A DNA stretch of 64,000 nt, taken from Amycolatopsis sp. EV170708-02-1. Lineage in GTDB: Bacteria > Actinomycetota > Actinomycetes > Mycobacteriales > Pseudonocardiaceae. Positions within the stretch are counted from its first letter, which is position 1, and the number at the start of each line of letters is the position of its first letter. The position numbers and the translations under genes are program-made. The notes beneath the pieces are model-generated. The model was not told the DNA's origin, ran no database searches, and worked only from the letters and a program-made list of their open reading frames with translations. Location of the stretch: positions 3,472,001 to 3,536,000 of the forward strand of contig NZ_CP092497.1 of NCBI RefSeq assembly GCF_022479115.1, written 5' to 3'. Positions 8,696 to 16,628 of this stretch are shown here, in pieces.

Positions 8696-9967
8696 ATGGT
8701 TTCGTCGGCGTCCGCGCGCAATCCGCTGTGGCACCCGTTCGCGGACATGGGAGCGGTCGACGGCGACCGGCTCGTCGTCACCCGCGGTGAGGGTTCCTAT
8801 GTCTGGGACGACGAGGGCAAGCGGTACTTCGACGCGACGGCGTCACTCTGGTACGCGAACTTCGGGCACGGGCGCGAGGAGATCGCGCAGGCGGTCGCGG
8901 ATCAGCTGCGGACGCTCGATTCGTACAACCTGTTCGGCTACAACGCCAACGAGCCCGCGCTGAAGCTCGCCGAGCGCGTTTCCGCGCTGGCGCCCGAACC
9001 GGGCTCGAAGGTCTTCTTCGGCTCGGGCGGTGGTGACGTCATCGACACCGCGGTCAAGATCGCCCGCTCGTATTTCGCGCACACCGGGCGGCCGGAGAAG
9101 GTGCACGTCATCGGCCGGGTGCAGGGCTACCACGGCACGCACGGTTTCGGCACCGCCGTCGGCGGCATCGCGGCCAACGCGGCGGGCTTCGGGCCGCTGC
9201 CCGGCGACATCTCGCACGTGCCCTACGACAGTGCCGAGGCGCTCGAAGCGGAGATCCTGCGGGTCGGCGCGGAGCGGGTCGCGGCCTTCTTCTGCGAACC
9301 GGTGATCGGCGCGGGCGGCGTCCTGCTGCCTCCGGACGGGTACATCGAGACGGTCGCCGAGATCTGCCGCAGGCACGACGTGCTGTTCGTCGCGGACTGC
9401 GTGATCGCCGCGTTCGGGCGGCTCGGCACCTGGTTCGGGATCGACCGGTGGGCCGTGAAACCGGACATGATCACGACCGCGAAGGGCATCACCGGCGGGA
9501 CGATCCCGCTGGGCGCGCTGATCGTCGCGCCCCGGGTCGCCGAACCCTTCTTCACCGGGAAGCCAGGCGCGCCGGTGCTGCGGCACGGCGCGACCTACGC
9601 CGGGCATCCGGTGGCCTGCGCAGCGGGGAACGCGACGCTGGACATCTACGAGCGCGACGGGCTCATCCCGCGCGGGCGGGAACTGGAGAAGCCGTTGGCC
9701 GACGCGCTTTCCGGGCTGGCTTCGCATCCGCTGGTCAAGGAGGTCCGGGCTGGGCTCGGCTTCCTCGGCGCGGTCGAACTGAAAGCCGACGTCGTCGAGG
9801 CGAACCCTGGCGCGGCGAACCGGCTGCAGCGGCTGGCGCGGGACGAAGGCGTCCTCGTGCGGAACCTGGCCAAGGGGATCGCGGTGTCGCCGCCGCTGAT
9901 CGCCGGGGAGGCCGAGCTCGACCTGCTCGCGACCGCGTTGCCGCGCGCGCTGGACAAGCTGGCCTAG
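8696..9967 (+). CDS. Class III aminotransferase (omega-amino acid--pyruvate type)
   Basis: 423 aa from ATG 8696, chosen because GAGGAGGAA precedes it and NPLWHPF is the usual family N-terminus; the frame is open much further upstream but without family similarity. Fold-type I PLP motifs: GSGGGDVIDTAVKIAR (phosphate contact), VQGYHGTHGFGTAVGG, ADCVIAAFGRLG, and the PLP Lys in TTAKGITGG (about K263). The family normally reads DEVITGFGR; here it is DCVIAAFGR, keeping the Asp but with Cys for Glu. It transfers amino groups from omega-amino acids or amines to pyruvate or another keto acid. No pathway neighbours; divergent from the galactosidase and followed by palindrome A2. Confidence 0.88.
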   Translation: MVSSASARNPLWHPFADMGAVDGDRLVVTRGEGSYVWDDEGKRYFDATASLWYANFGHGREEIAQAVADQLRTLDSYNLFGYNANEPALKLAERVSALAPEPGSKVFFGSGGGDVIDTAVKIARSYFAHTGRPEKVHVIGRVQGYHGTHGFGTAVGGIAANAAGFGPLPGDISHVPYDSAEALEAEILRVGAERVAAFFCEPVIGAGGVLLPPDGYIETVAEICRRHDVLFVADCVIAAFGRLGTWFGIDRWAVKPDMITTAKGITGGTIPLGALIVAPRVAEPFFTGKPGAPVLRHGATYAGHPVACAAGNATLDIYERDGLIPRGRELEKPLADALSGLASHPLVKEVRAGLGFLGAVELKADVVEANPGAANRLQRLARDEGVLVRNLAKGIAVSPPLIAGEAELDLLATALPRALDKLA

Positions 9968-9973
9968 ACATCG

Positions 9974-10025
9974 GGCCTCGTGAGTGGCGAGGACGGTTAG
10001 AACCGTCCTCGCCACTCACGAGGCC
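9974..10025. terminator. Palindrome family A, copy 2
   Basis: Perfect 25-bp inverted repeat around a 2-base centre, core GGTTAGAACC, same orientation as copy 1. It begins seven bases after the aminotransferase stop, between convergent genes (aminotransferase and VOC protein). Confidence 0.75.
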
Positions 10026-10052
10026 TTGACGCGCACGAGGGCCGCGCGCTCG

Positions 10053-10094
10053 GTCATGAAGGGCACAGCCGACGGGACCAGGTCCCTTCATGAC
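10053..10094. repeat. Inverted repeat GTCATGAAGGG / CCCTTCATGAC
   Basis: Eleven-bp perfect arms (10053-10063 and 10084-10094) around a 20-base loop in the intergenic space after the aminotransferase. No gene role is evident; it may be another of the hairpin families common in this DNA. Confidence 0.5.
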
Positions 10095-10103
10095 ACCCCC
10101 AGT

Positions 10104-10125
10104 GGCGGGCCCTCGTGGGCCCGCC
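10104..10125 (-). terminator. Hairpin downstream of the VOC gene
   Basis: Nine-bp perfect stem GGCGGGCCC/GGGCCCGCC with a TCGT loop, ending one base before the stop codon end of the leftward VOC gene. GC-rich hairpin without a U-run, typical of putative actinomycete terminators. Confidence 0.55.
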
Positions 10126-10548
10126 TCAGGAGAGGCAGAGTTCGTTGCCTTCCGGGTCGGCGATCGTGATCCACTCGGCCGGACCCTGCTTGCCGCGGTG
10201 CAGGAAGGTCGCGCCGCGCGCGGTCAGCCGCTCGAGCTCGGCCTCGATCTTGTCCGCCCCCATCCGGATGTCGAGGTGCAGGCGGTTCTTGACCGTCTTC
10301 CCCTCCGGCACCAGCTGGAAGAGGAACCGCTGCTTCGTCTCGGGATGGACGATCGCCGCGCCGTCCTTCCACACCAGGACACCGTTGTGCGTGGTGGTCG
10401 CCTCTTCCGGGGCATAGCCCTTGGCGACCATCTCGCGGATGAACTCCTCGTTGCTCCCCTCGACCTGCCAGCCGAGCATCTCGGCCCACCAGTCGGCGAG
10501 GTCGTGCGGATGAGCGGAGTCCACGGTCACCTGGAAGTCATACGCCAT
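10126..10548 (-). CDS. VOC/glyoxalase-like family protein
   Basis: 140 aa, a single vicinal-oxygen-chelate unit pair. Starts MAYDFQVTVDSAHPHDLADWW; ends with ITIADPEGNELCLS, the usual closing strand. Candidate metal ligands are His in LHLDIRM and Glu in EGNEL. Members include glyoxalases, dioxygenases and antibiotic-binding proteins; this short type with WWAEMLGW is common in actinomycetes and mostly uncharacterised. The 64-aa gene upstream overlaps its start by 22 bases, suggesting co-transcription. Confidence 0.8.
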   Translation of the reverse strand: MAYDFQVTVDSAHPHDLADWWAEMLGWQVEGSNEEFIREMVAKGYAPEEATTTHNGVLVWKDGAAIVHPETKQRFLFQLVPEGKTVKNRLHLDIRMGADKIEAELERLTARGATFLHRGKQGPAEWITIADPEGNELCLS

Positions 10549-10721
10549 ACCGGCACATTAACGACCCGCCCCGACAATTCCGGGCGCTCATGCCCGCTGA
10601 CCACGGTGAACCGCCATTTGTCGACCCCGCCGCCGATGATCTCGGCGTAGCGGCGGGCGCCGTCCGCGTTCGCGAAGCGCACCTGCTGCCCGTTGGTGAG
10701 ATGGGTGATCTTGACCGCCAT
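10527..10721 (-). CDS. Small conserved-looking hypothetical protein, 64 aa
   Basis: ATG at 10721 with GGGAGG eight bases upstream on the minus strand. Translation MAVKITHLTNGQQVRFA... contains ADGARRYAEIIGG and a C-terminal SGRVVNVPVWRMTSR; compact, charged, no signal or membrane segment. Overlaps the first 22 bases of the VOC gene in another frame, consistent with translational coupling. I do not recognise the family. The good ribosome site and coherent protein composition support a real gene. Confidence 0.55.
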   Translation of the reverse strand: MAVKITHLTNGQQVRFANADGARRYAEIIGGGVDKWRFTVVSGHERPELSGRVVNVPVWRMTSR

Positions 10722-10873
10722 CCGTGCCTCCCTGAAGTCCGGTGCCGGCCCGCGGAGCTTCCCCCTCCGGGACCGGCGCGGACAGTAGAACACATGTTCG
10801 ATGGCTGTCGCCAACCCAACCCCCGCGCGGGTCACCGGCGCCGGTTGGGTCGTGAGTGGCGATCGGCCGCACT

Positions 10874-10962
10874 CACGTGATCGAAGCCGGAACTCGCGTG
10901 ATCGGCGGCGGAACACCCCGAGTGCGGCTTCCGGTCACGCGAGTTACGTCCCTGATCACGCG
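10874..10962. repeat. 21-bp-period CGCGTGATY array, site 1
   Basis: Two direct units (CACGTGATC at 10874, CGCGTGATC at 10895) followed by two inverted units (GGTCACGCG at 10933, GATCACGCG at 10954). Each pair is spaced exactly 21 bp start to start. It fills part of the 357-base gene-free stretch 10722-11078 between the small protein and the GNAT gene, immediately beside the hairpin at 10998-11052. Function unknown. Confidence 0.8.
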
Positions 10963-10997
10963 AGTTCCGCCTGCGCTCACGCCGCCCGTGTGCCCAA

Positions 10998-11052
10998 GTC
11001 CGTGAAGGCCTCCTTGAGGGACCCAGAGTCCCTCAAGGAGGCCTTCACGGAC
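10998..11052. repeat. Long hairpin, family B copy 1
   Basis: Perfect 25-bp inverted repeat (arms start GTCCGTGAAGG) with a 5-base loop. Lies just downstream (26 bases) of the leftward GNAT gene's stop, so it can act as that gene's terminator. A near-identical copy occurs at 20797-20851 and a related one at 39367-39417. Confidence 0.75.
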
Positions 11053-11078
11053 AGGCGCCTTCAGTAGGAGGTGCCGGG

Positions 11079-11573
11079 TCACCGCCGCATGGTCACCCGC
11101 GGCCACACGTCCAGGCCGCGGGCGATTTCGTGGGCACGGACGGCCCGCAGGCCTTCGGTGAGGCTCTCTTCGTCGAGTGTCGTGAAGCCGAGCCTCGCGT
11201 AGTACGGGGCGTTCCACGGCACCTCGGCGTACGTCGTCAGCGTCAACCCGGCGAGGCCTTCGCGCGAGGCCCACTCCGCGGCGTGTTCGATCAGCCGCCG
11301 CCCGAGGCCACGGCGCGCGTGATCCGGATGGACCGACACCTGCTCGATGTGGCCGTGGCCGTCGACGACCTCGGCGAGCAGGTACGCCACCGGGCCCTCG
11401 CCGGCGTCCCAGACCCAGGCCCGGCCGTCGCGCTGGAAGGCCGTGAGGTCCGCGATCGACGGCGGGTCGTCGTCGGCGATCGCGGCCATGCCGAGCGCGC
11501 GGAACGGTTCGCCCGCGGCGCGTTCGATGTCCTGGAGCGCGGGAAGGTCTTCGGGAGTGGCGAGTCGGATCAC
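11079..11573 (-). CDS. GNAT family N-acetyltransferase
   Basis: 164 aa from GTG 11573, giving VIRLATPEDLPALQDIERAA, the usual GNAT beginning; an upstream frame extension to 11633 lacks similarity. Acetyl-CoA-binding motif A is VSVHPDHARRGLGRRLIEHA (Q/RxxGxG/A), then motif B YYARLGF. Transfers an acetyl group from acetyl-CoA to an unknown amine. Downstream is hairpin family B copy 1; upstream lies the four-unit 21-bp array before the IclR gene end. Confidence 0.82.
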   Translation of the reverse strand: MIRLATPEDLPALQDIERAAGEPFRALGMAAIADDDPPSIADLTAFQRDGRAWVWDAGEGPVAYLLAEVVDGHGHIEQVSVHPDHARRGLGRRLIEHAAEWASREGLAGLTLTTYAEVPWNAPYYARLGFTTLDEESLTEGLRAVRAHEIARGLDVWPRVTMRR

Positions 11574-11632
11574 GGATCGAGTTGTACCCGCCGCGCCGGG
11601 CGGCCGCGCGCGAATTACCGCGAGGGGGGACA

Positions 11633-11704
11633 CGCGTGATCAGAGGGCGCACACGCGTGATTGAACGGCGATCACACGTGATTGGAGGCGTAACTCGCGT
11701 GATC
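11633..11704. repeat. 21-bp-period CGCGTGATY array, site 2 (four units)
   Basis: Four direct units begin at 11633, 11654, 11675 and 11696: CGCGTGATC, CGCGTGATT, CACGTGATT, CGCGTGATC, each exactly 21 bp from the next. The array sits between the GNAT start and the IclR stop; the last unit overlaps the IclR stop codon. The constant two-turn spacing places all units on one face of the helix. Confidence 0.85.
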
Positions 11705-12482
11705 AGAGGGCGAACGACGAAACGGCGCGGTGGATCCGGCCCGCGTACGACTGGAGCGCGACGATGGCGGCCCGTTTCGCGTCGTCGCCGATCCGGGTCG
11801 CGGGGGCGGCCAAGGTGAGCACCGCGGGCCGGTGCCCGGTGCTCGGGATCGGCACCGAACACGACCAGACGCCGTCGTCCAGCTCGCCCCAGCTCACCGA
11901 ATACCGGTTCGCCCCGGCGCGTTTGACCTCTTCCCGCACGCTCGGGCCGCGACGCTGGACGATCGACGAAAGCCGTCTTTCGCGTTCGCCCTCCGGCAGC
12001 ATGGCGAGCAGCATCTTGCCCGACGCGCCGGTGCCGAGCGGGACGGAATGTCCCGGCTGGAAGGTGAAACGCATCGCGCGTTCGCATTCGACCCGGTCCG
12101 CGCAGACCGCGGAATCGCCGAAATGCTGGAACAGCAGCACCGTCTCGCCGAGGTCGCGGGCGGCCTCCTCCATCGACGGCCGGGCGAGGCGGGCGAGGTC
12201 GTTCGCCAGTTGCGCGGCCCGCGCGAGCGGCATCACCTGGCTCGTCACGTGATAGCGCCCCGTCTTGCCCTCCTCCAGGAGCTGGAGTTCCTTCAACAGC
12301 GCCACATAGCGGTACGTCGTGGCGACCGGGGTGCCGATCCTCGCGGCCAGTTCGGCGACGCTCGCGTCCCAGCGGCGTTCGGAAAACGAGAGCAGCAGCT
12401 GCAGGACCTTGCGTGAGCTGCTGGCGCCGGGGGTGCGTTTCGGCGGGGCGGTGGTGTCCAGGGATCGTGCGGCAGGCGTCAT
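11703..12482 (-). CDS. IclR family transcriptional regulator
   Basis: 259 aa from ATG 12482 (GAGAGG ribosome site); an ATG at 12506 is the alternative start. The N-terminal winged helix is SSRKVLQLLLSFSERRW...VAELAARIGTPVATTYRYVALL; the C-terminal IclR effector domain spans the rest, with GHSVPLGTGASGKMLLAML as its typical signature. IclR proteins bind a small aromatic or organic acid and often regulate a divergent gene. Here an SDR starts 112 bases away on the other strand, and short dyads lie between them, so it probably controls that SDR and itself. Confidence 0.9.
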   Translation of the reverse strand: MTPAARSLDTTAPPKRTPGASSSRKVLQLLLSFSERRWDASVAELAARIGTPVATTYRYVALLKELQLLEEGKTGRYHVTSQVMPLARAAQLANDLARLARPSMEEAARDLGETVLLFQHFGDSAVCADRVECERAMRFTFQPGHSVPLGTGASGKMLLAMLPEGERERRLSSIVQRRGPSVREEVKRAGANRYSVSWGELDDGVWSCSVPIPSTGHRPAVLTLAAPATRIGDDAKRAAIVALQSYAGRIHRAVSSFAL

Positions 12483-12524
12483 CTCGACCTCTCGCCGGAG
12501 AATCACGAAGAGTCAAGAAAGTAG

Positions 12525-12560
12525 CACATTGTGTGAATTGCGGACCAGGGACTTTGGTCC
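12525..12560. promoter_or_regulatory. Possible IclR operator dyads in the divergent IclR-SDR spacer
   Basis: Two short dyads lie in the 112-base spacer: CACATTGTGTG at 12525-12535 and GGACCA-N7-TGGTCC at 12542-12560. Either could be a regulator site; no direct evidence links them to this IclR protein. Confidence 0.4.
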
Positions 12561-12593
12561 ACGAACAAGCGGACTTCTTGCTAGGTTCGGGCC

Positions 12594-13502
12594 ATGGAAA
12601 AGCCATTGGCGGGCAAGATCGCGTTGGTCGCCGGGGCGACTCGCGGGGCGGGCCGGGGAATAGCGGTCCAGCTGGGCGCCGCCGGCGCGACCGTTTACGT
12701 GACCGGCCGCAGTACCGGTTCCCGGCGATCGGAAATGAATCGCCCGGAGACGATCGAGGAGACGGCGGCGCTCGTCGATCGGGCCGGCGGGCACGGGATC
12801 GCGATCGGTGTGGACCATTTGGCGGCAGACCAGGTCCGCGAACTGGTGGAACGGATCGACGCCGAGCAAGGCGCGCTGCATGTGCTGGTCAACGACATCT
12901 ACGGCGCACCCATCGAATGGGACAAGACGGTCTGGGAGTCCACTTTGGACGTCGGACTGCGGACGCTGCGGCTCGCCGTCGACACGCATGCGATCACCAG
13001 TCATTTCGCGCTTCCGCTCATGATCAGGAATCCGGGGGCGCTGGTCGTCGAGGTCAACGACGGCACCACCGAGTACAACTCGGAGAACTATCGCGTTTCG
13101 TTCTTCTACGATCTCGCCAAGACCGCGGTGAACCGGATGGCGTTCGCGCTCGGCCACGAATTGGCACCGCACGGCGGTACCGCGGTGGCCGTCACGCCGG
13201 GGTGGTTGCGGTCCGAAGCGATGCTCGACGCTTATCGGGTGACGGAAGAGAATTGGCGTGACGCGACGAAGGTGCAGCCGCATTTCGCCATTTCCGAAAG
13301 CCCGGCGTTCGTCGGCCGGGCGGTCGCGGCGCTGGCCGGTGACGCGGAAGTCGCCCGCTGGAACGGGAAATCGGTGTCCAGCGGCGAATTGGCGAAGGAA
13401 TACGGATTCACCGACCTCGACGGCAGCAGGCCCGACTGCTGGCGCTATCTCGTCGAAGTCCAGGACCCCGGCCTGCCCGCGGACGTCACCGGCTACCGCT
13501 GA
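12594..13502 (+). CDS. SDR family oxidoreductase
   Basis: 302 aa. Nucleotide motif GATRGAGRGIA near residue 12, then YVTGRST, an NDIYG segment and a catalytic YDLAK, followed by VTPGWLRSE. The PxGW(L/I)R pattern and length resemble the DHRS1-like group of short-chain dehydrogenases. Oxidises or reduces an unknown alcohol/carbonyl. Divergent from the IclR gene, its likely regulator. Its 3' end overlaps the convergent PH-domain gene by ten bases. Confidence 0.85.
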   Translation: MEKPLAGKIALVAGATRGAGRGIAVQLGAAGATVYVTGRSTGSRRSEMNRPETIEETAALVDRAGGHGIAIGVDHLAADQVRELVERIDAEQGALHVLVNDIYGAPIEWDKTVWESTLDVGLRTLRLAVDTHAITSHFALPLMIRNPGALVVEVNDGTTEYNSENYRVSFFYDLAKTAVNRMAFALGHELAPHGGTAVAVTPGWLRSEAMLDAYRVTEENWRDATKVQPHFAISESPAFVGRAVAALAGDAEVARWNGKSVSSGELAKEYGFTDLDGSRPDCWRYLVEVQDPGLPADVTGYR

Positions 13503-15001
13503 GCGTCCCGGCGGAGGAAGGGCGTGAGCAGACCGGGCGCGGCCTGCTCCGCCATCGCGAGCCCCGCCGATTCGCCGACGTCGACCACCTGATAGCCGCC
13601 CCTGCCCGCCGCGATCGGCGCCGTCACGGTGATCAATCCGGCGCGGCGCTGGAAGAACGAGCGGCTGACGACGATGCCGGTGACACCCTCACGCCGGATC
13701 GCGACCGTCGCCCGCGCCAGCGAACCGGACCGGCTGACCAGGTACCGCCCGACGATCGCGTGGCCGAGGTTGCGGTAACGGTCCCAGCCCACCAGCGCGG
13801 CGAACGGCACCAGGCCGAGCGCGACCTGCCACATCCACGACGGCAGGAAATCGATCCAGGCCAGCCCGAACAGTGCTGCCGCGAGCAGCAGCACGCCGCC
13901 GATCGCGCGGGTGAGCCGCCTCGTCAGCGCCCGTCTCGGATGCCGGTTCAGCGGCACGGTGGCCGGGTCGAAGTTCTCCCGCAACACCTCGGCCGCGACC
14001 TCGTGGACCCGGCCGACGGGCGCGGGCGGCAGCAGGAGCCCGCCGCCCTTGTCGCCGCCCTTGCCCTCGCGCAGCCCGCCCGCGATCGCGGTGAGCCGCG
14101 CCCCGCCCGCGATCCGCAGCGGCAGCGGCTCCTTCACCTCGACGCCGCGGAGCCGTTCCTCTTCGATGGACACCGAACGCGTGGTGATCAGCCCGCGCCG
14201 GACGTGCAGCGTGCCCTCCGATTCCCTGGTGAGCTTGAAGTTCCAGAACGACAGCACGTAGCCGCCGACCGACAGCAGTGAGACGACCACGAGCAGGCCC
14301 GCCGCCGCCACGACGACGATCAGCCACAGCGCCGTGTCCGCCAGGCCGTCCAGGAGGTCCCGCAGTGGTCCGACGTTCTCCGGGGCGATGTCCAGCTGGT
14401 GCGCGAAATGCCAGACCGCGGCGAACACCGCGCCCACCACGGCGAGCCCGGACAGGGTGAACGGCGCGTACCGCACCCACTTGCGGTCGACTTCCGCGAC
14501 GACCTGTTCGGGTGGCCGGGTGGTCTCGGTGATCTCCTTGCGGTGCAAGAGAACCGTGCGCAGGCGGTGCGCCTCGGCCTGGCTGACGGCGTCGAGCACC
14601 AGCTGATCGTCGCCCGCGCCCTGGACCGCTGAATGCCGTCCGGTGCCGATGCGCACGGCGCTGAGGGAGAACAAACGGTGCTTCGGTTCCGAAGTGACGT
14701 CGACCGTGCGGATCCGGTCCAGCGGGATCGCGCGATGTTTGCGCAGCAGCAGTCCCGTCGTCCACTCCACCTGGCCGTCCGCGATCCGGTACCGCGACGT
14801 GAGCACGTGCGAGACGCCGACCATCACGGTCAGCGCGGTGACGCCGAGGCCGAACCACTCCCAGCCGTTGCCGCGGCCGAGGAGCACCGTCCCGATCAGC
14901 ACCGGCAGCGATTTGACGACGTCGAGGACGGGGCGGATCAGCAGCATCCGGCGGTCGAGCCGGTGCCAGTCGCCGGGGTCGGGCGGTGCCTCGGTGCTCA
15001 T
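13493..15001 (-). CDS. Bacterial PH-domain membrane protein (YdbT-like, DUF304)
   Basis: 502 aa membrane protein with repeated pairs of hydrophobic segments (e.g. LSGLAVVGAVFAAVWHFA; ALWLIVVVAAAGLLVVVSL; GVLLLAAALFGLAWI) each followed by a bacterial PH-like (bPH_2) beta domain: SRYRIADGQVEWTTGLL, EGTLHVRRGLITTRSVSIEE and VGRYLVSRSGSLARATVAI. Three such modules are visible, matching YdbT-type proteins. Function is poorly known; bacillary YdbS/YdbT affect resistance to certain bacteriocins. The start overlaps the preceding smaller PH protein by four bases, so the two form an operon as in other bacteria. Confidence 0.85.
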   Translation of the reverse strand: MSTEAPPDPGDWHRLDRRMLLIRPVLDVVKSLPVLIGTVLLGRGNGWEWFGLGVTALTVMVGVSHVLTSRYRIADGQVEWTTGLLLRKHRAIPLDRIRTVDVTSEPKHRLFSLSAVRIGTGRHSAVQGAGDDQLVLDAVSQAEAHRLRTVLLHRKEITETTRPPEQVVAEVDRKWVRYAPFTLSGLAVVGAVFAAVWHFAHQLDIAPENVGPLRDLLDGLADTALWLIVVVAAAGLLVVVSLLSVGGYVLSFWNFKLTRESEGTLHVRRGLITTRSVSIEEERLRGVEVKEPLPLRIAGGARLTAIAGGLREGKGGDKGGGLLLPPAPVGRVHEVAAEVLRENFDPATVPLNRHPRRALTRRLTRAIGGVLLLAAALFGLAWIDFLPSWMWQVALGLVPFAALVGWDRYRNLGHAIVGRYLVSRSGSLARATVAIRREGVTGIVVSRSFFQRRAGLITVTAPIAAGRGGYQVVDVGESAGLAMAEQAAPGLLTPFLRRDAQR

Positions 15002-15495
15002 GTCGCGTCACCCGGCGTGGCCTGCGTGGTCCTGGTGAGTTCCGCGGCCAGCGCGAGCGCCTGGGCGTGGTCGAGACCGGAGATCTTGACCGGGCCCGCG
15101 GCCGACGCCGTCGTCACGGTGATCTTCGCCAGCCGGAACAGCTGCTCGACCGGGTCGCGTTCGATGTCGACGGTCTGGATCCGCGAGATCGGCGCGATCC
15201 GCCAGTCCTGTTTGAGCCAGCCTTCCTGGGTGTACACGGCCTCGCCGGTGACCTCCCAGCGGTGGATCCGGTAGCGCCACTGCGGCATGACCAGCAGATG
15301 CAGGGGCGCGAGCACGCACGAGATCGTCAACGTCACCGTGAGCCACGTCGGCGCGTCGTCACTCGTGAACACGAACACGGCCTGCGCCGCGACGAGGATC
15401 ACCCAGCCGACCGCGGCCCACACCGTCCAGTAGCCGATGGCGCGCCTGCTCACCCGATTGGCGGGCGGACGCAGGGCCAGGATCTCTTCCGTCAC
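14998..15495 (-). CDS. Bacterial PH-domain membrane protein (YdbS-like, DUF304)
   Basis: 165 aa from GTG 15495 (VTEEILALRPPANRVSRRA); the frame also has a GTG at 15537 giving 14 more residues, so the start is uncertain. Two membrane segments (YWTVWAAVGWVILVAAQAVF; LTVTLTISCVLAPLHLLVM) precede one PH-like domain with YRIHRWEVTGEAVYTQEGWL and a WRIAPISRIQTVDIERDP strand pair. Small partner of the three-module PH protein downstream, with an ATGA overlap. Cell-envelope role is inferred from family. Confidence 0.82.
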   Translation of the reverse strand: MTEEILALRPPANRVSRRAIGYWTVWAAVGWVILVAAQAVFVFTSDDAPTWLTVTLTISCVLAPLHLLVMPQWRYRIHRWEVTGEAVYTQEGWLKQDWRIAPISRIQTVDIERDPVEQLFRLAKITVTTASAAGPVKISGLDHAQALALAAELTRTTQATPGDAT

Positions 15496-15642
15496 CCCTC
15501 CACCCTGCACCACCTCGGTGCGGACCGACCACGACACCTGTCACGGACCGATAGGATTTCGGCCACGGCCGGCGGAATGGATACCCCCTATCGGGGCGTT
15601 GCCACCCGTAGACGGTTGCACGCACGAAACCTGGAGGATCTG

Positions 15643-16563
15643 GTGGCGCTGGACCCGGAAGACCTGTACGAGGTGGACTCGGACGTCCCTGACCTCGGCG
15701 GGGCCGTGCTCCTGCACTACTTCGACGGCTTCATGGACGCGGGCTCCGCGGGCAAGCTCGTCGCAGAGCAGCTCCTGAACTCCTCCGAGCACCGCGTGAT
15801 CGCGCGGTTCGACGTCGACCGGCTCATCGACTACCGCTCGCGGCGTCCGGCGATGACCTACGCCATCGACCACTGGGAGGACTACGACACCCCCGAACTG
15901 GTCGTCCACCTGCTGCACGACGCCGACGGCGTGCCGTTCCTGCTGCTCACCGGGCCGGAGCCGGACCACGACTGGGAGCGGTTCTGCGCGGCCGTGCGCG
16001 GGCTGGTGGAACGCTGGGACGTCCGGCTCACCACCGGTTTCCACGGCATCCCGATGGGCGCGCCGCACACCCGCCCGCTCGGCGTGACCGCGCACGCGAC
16101 GCGGAACGAGCTGGTCGGGGAGCACCGCCCGCTGCCCAACCGGATGCAGGTGCCGGGCAGTATCGCCGGGCTGCTGGAGTTCCGCTTCGGCCAGTGGGGG
16201 CACGACGCGTCCGGGTTCGCCGCGCACGTGCCGCACTACCTGGCGGACTCGACGTACCCGAGCGCCGCGCTGAACCTGCTCGGCGCCGTCGCCGCGGCGA
16301 CCGGGCTGAACCTGCCGGACGGGGAGTTGCGGGAGGCCTCGCACGAGGCCGAGGCCGAGATCGCCCGCCAGGTCGCCGGCTCGGAGAAGGTCGCCGACGT
16401 CGTGCGCGCGCTGGAGCAGCAATACGACACGTTCATGGAGGCGTCCGGCAAGGAAAGCCTGCTCGCGGAGTCGGTCGAGCACATGCCGACGGCCGAGGAG
16501 CTGGGCAACCAGTTCGAGCGGTTCCTGGCCGAGCAGAACGGCGGGGACTCGCCGGAGCGCTGA
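15643..16563 (+). CDS. PAC2 family protein
   Basis: 306 aa from GTG 15643, chosen because GGAGG lies six bases before it and the protein then begins VALDPEDLYEVDSDVPDLGG, the usual actinobacterial PAC2 start; an upstream ATG at 15577 adds 22 unlikely residues. PAC2 features: VLLHYFDGFMDAGSA, FLLLTGPEPDHDWERF, GFHGIPMGAPHTRP, and a charged helical C-terminus with EELGNQFERFLAE. The family resembles the proteasome assembly chaperone 2 fold; in actinomycetes its role is not established. Followed by palindrome A3. Confidence 0.87.
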   Translation: MALDPEDLYEVDSDVPDLGGAVLLHYFDGFMDAGSAGKLVAEQLLNSSEHRVIARFDVDRLIDYRSRRPAMTYAIDHWEDYDTPELVVHLLHDADGVPFLLLTGPEPDHDWERFCAAVRGLVERWDVRLTTGFHGIPMGAPHTRPLGVTAHATRNELVGEHRPLPNRMQVPGSIAGLLEFRFGQWGHDASGFAAHVPHYLADSTYPSAALNLLGAVAAATGLNLPDGELREASHEAEAEIARQVAGSEKVADVVRALEQQYDTFMEASGKESLLAESVEHMPTAEELGNQFERFLAEQNGGDSPER

Positions 16564-16567
16564 GTCA

Positions 16568-16615
16568 CCTCGTGAGTGGCGAGGACGGTTCTAACCGTCC
16601 TCGCCACTCACGAGG
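16568..16615. terminator. Palindrome family A, copy 3
   Basis: Perfect 23-bp inverted repeat around CT, core GGTTCTAACC (the reverse complement of the copy 1 and 2 core). Starts five bases after the PAC2 stop, between convergent PAC2 and NAD(P)-binding genes. Confidence 0.75.
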
Positions 16616-16628
16616 CTTGAGCTGGGGG

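Noticed and set aside
11633..11704. 21-bp arrays as a CRISPR
   Set aside because: Only 9 bp are conserved per 21-bp step, with no long repeats or spacers of constant length and no cas genes.
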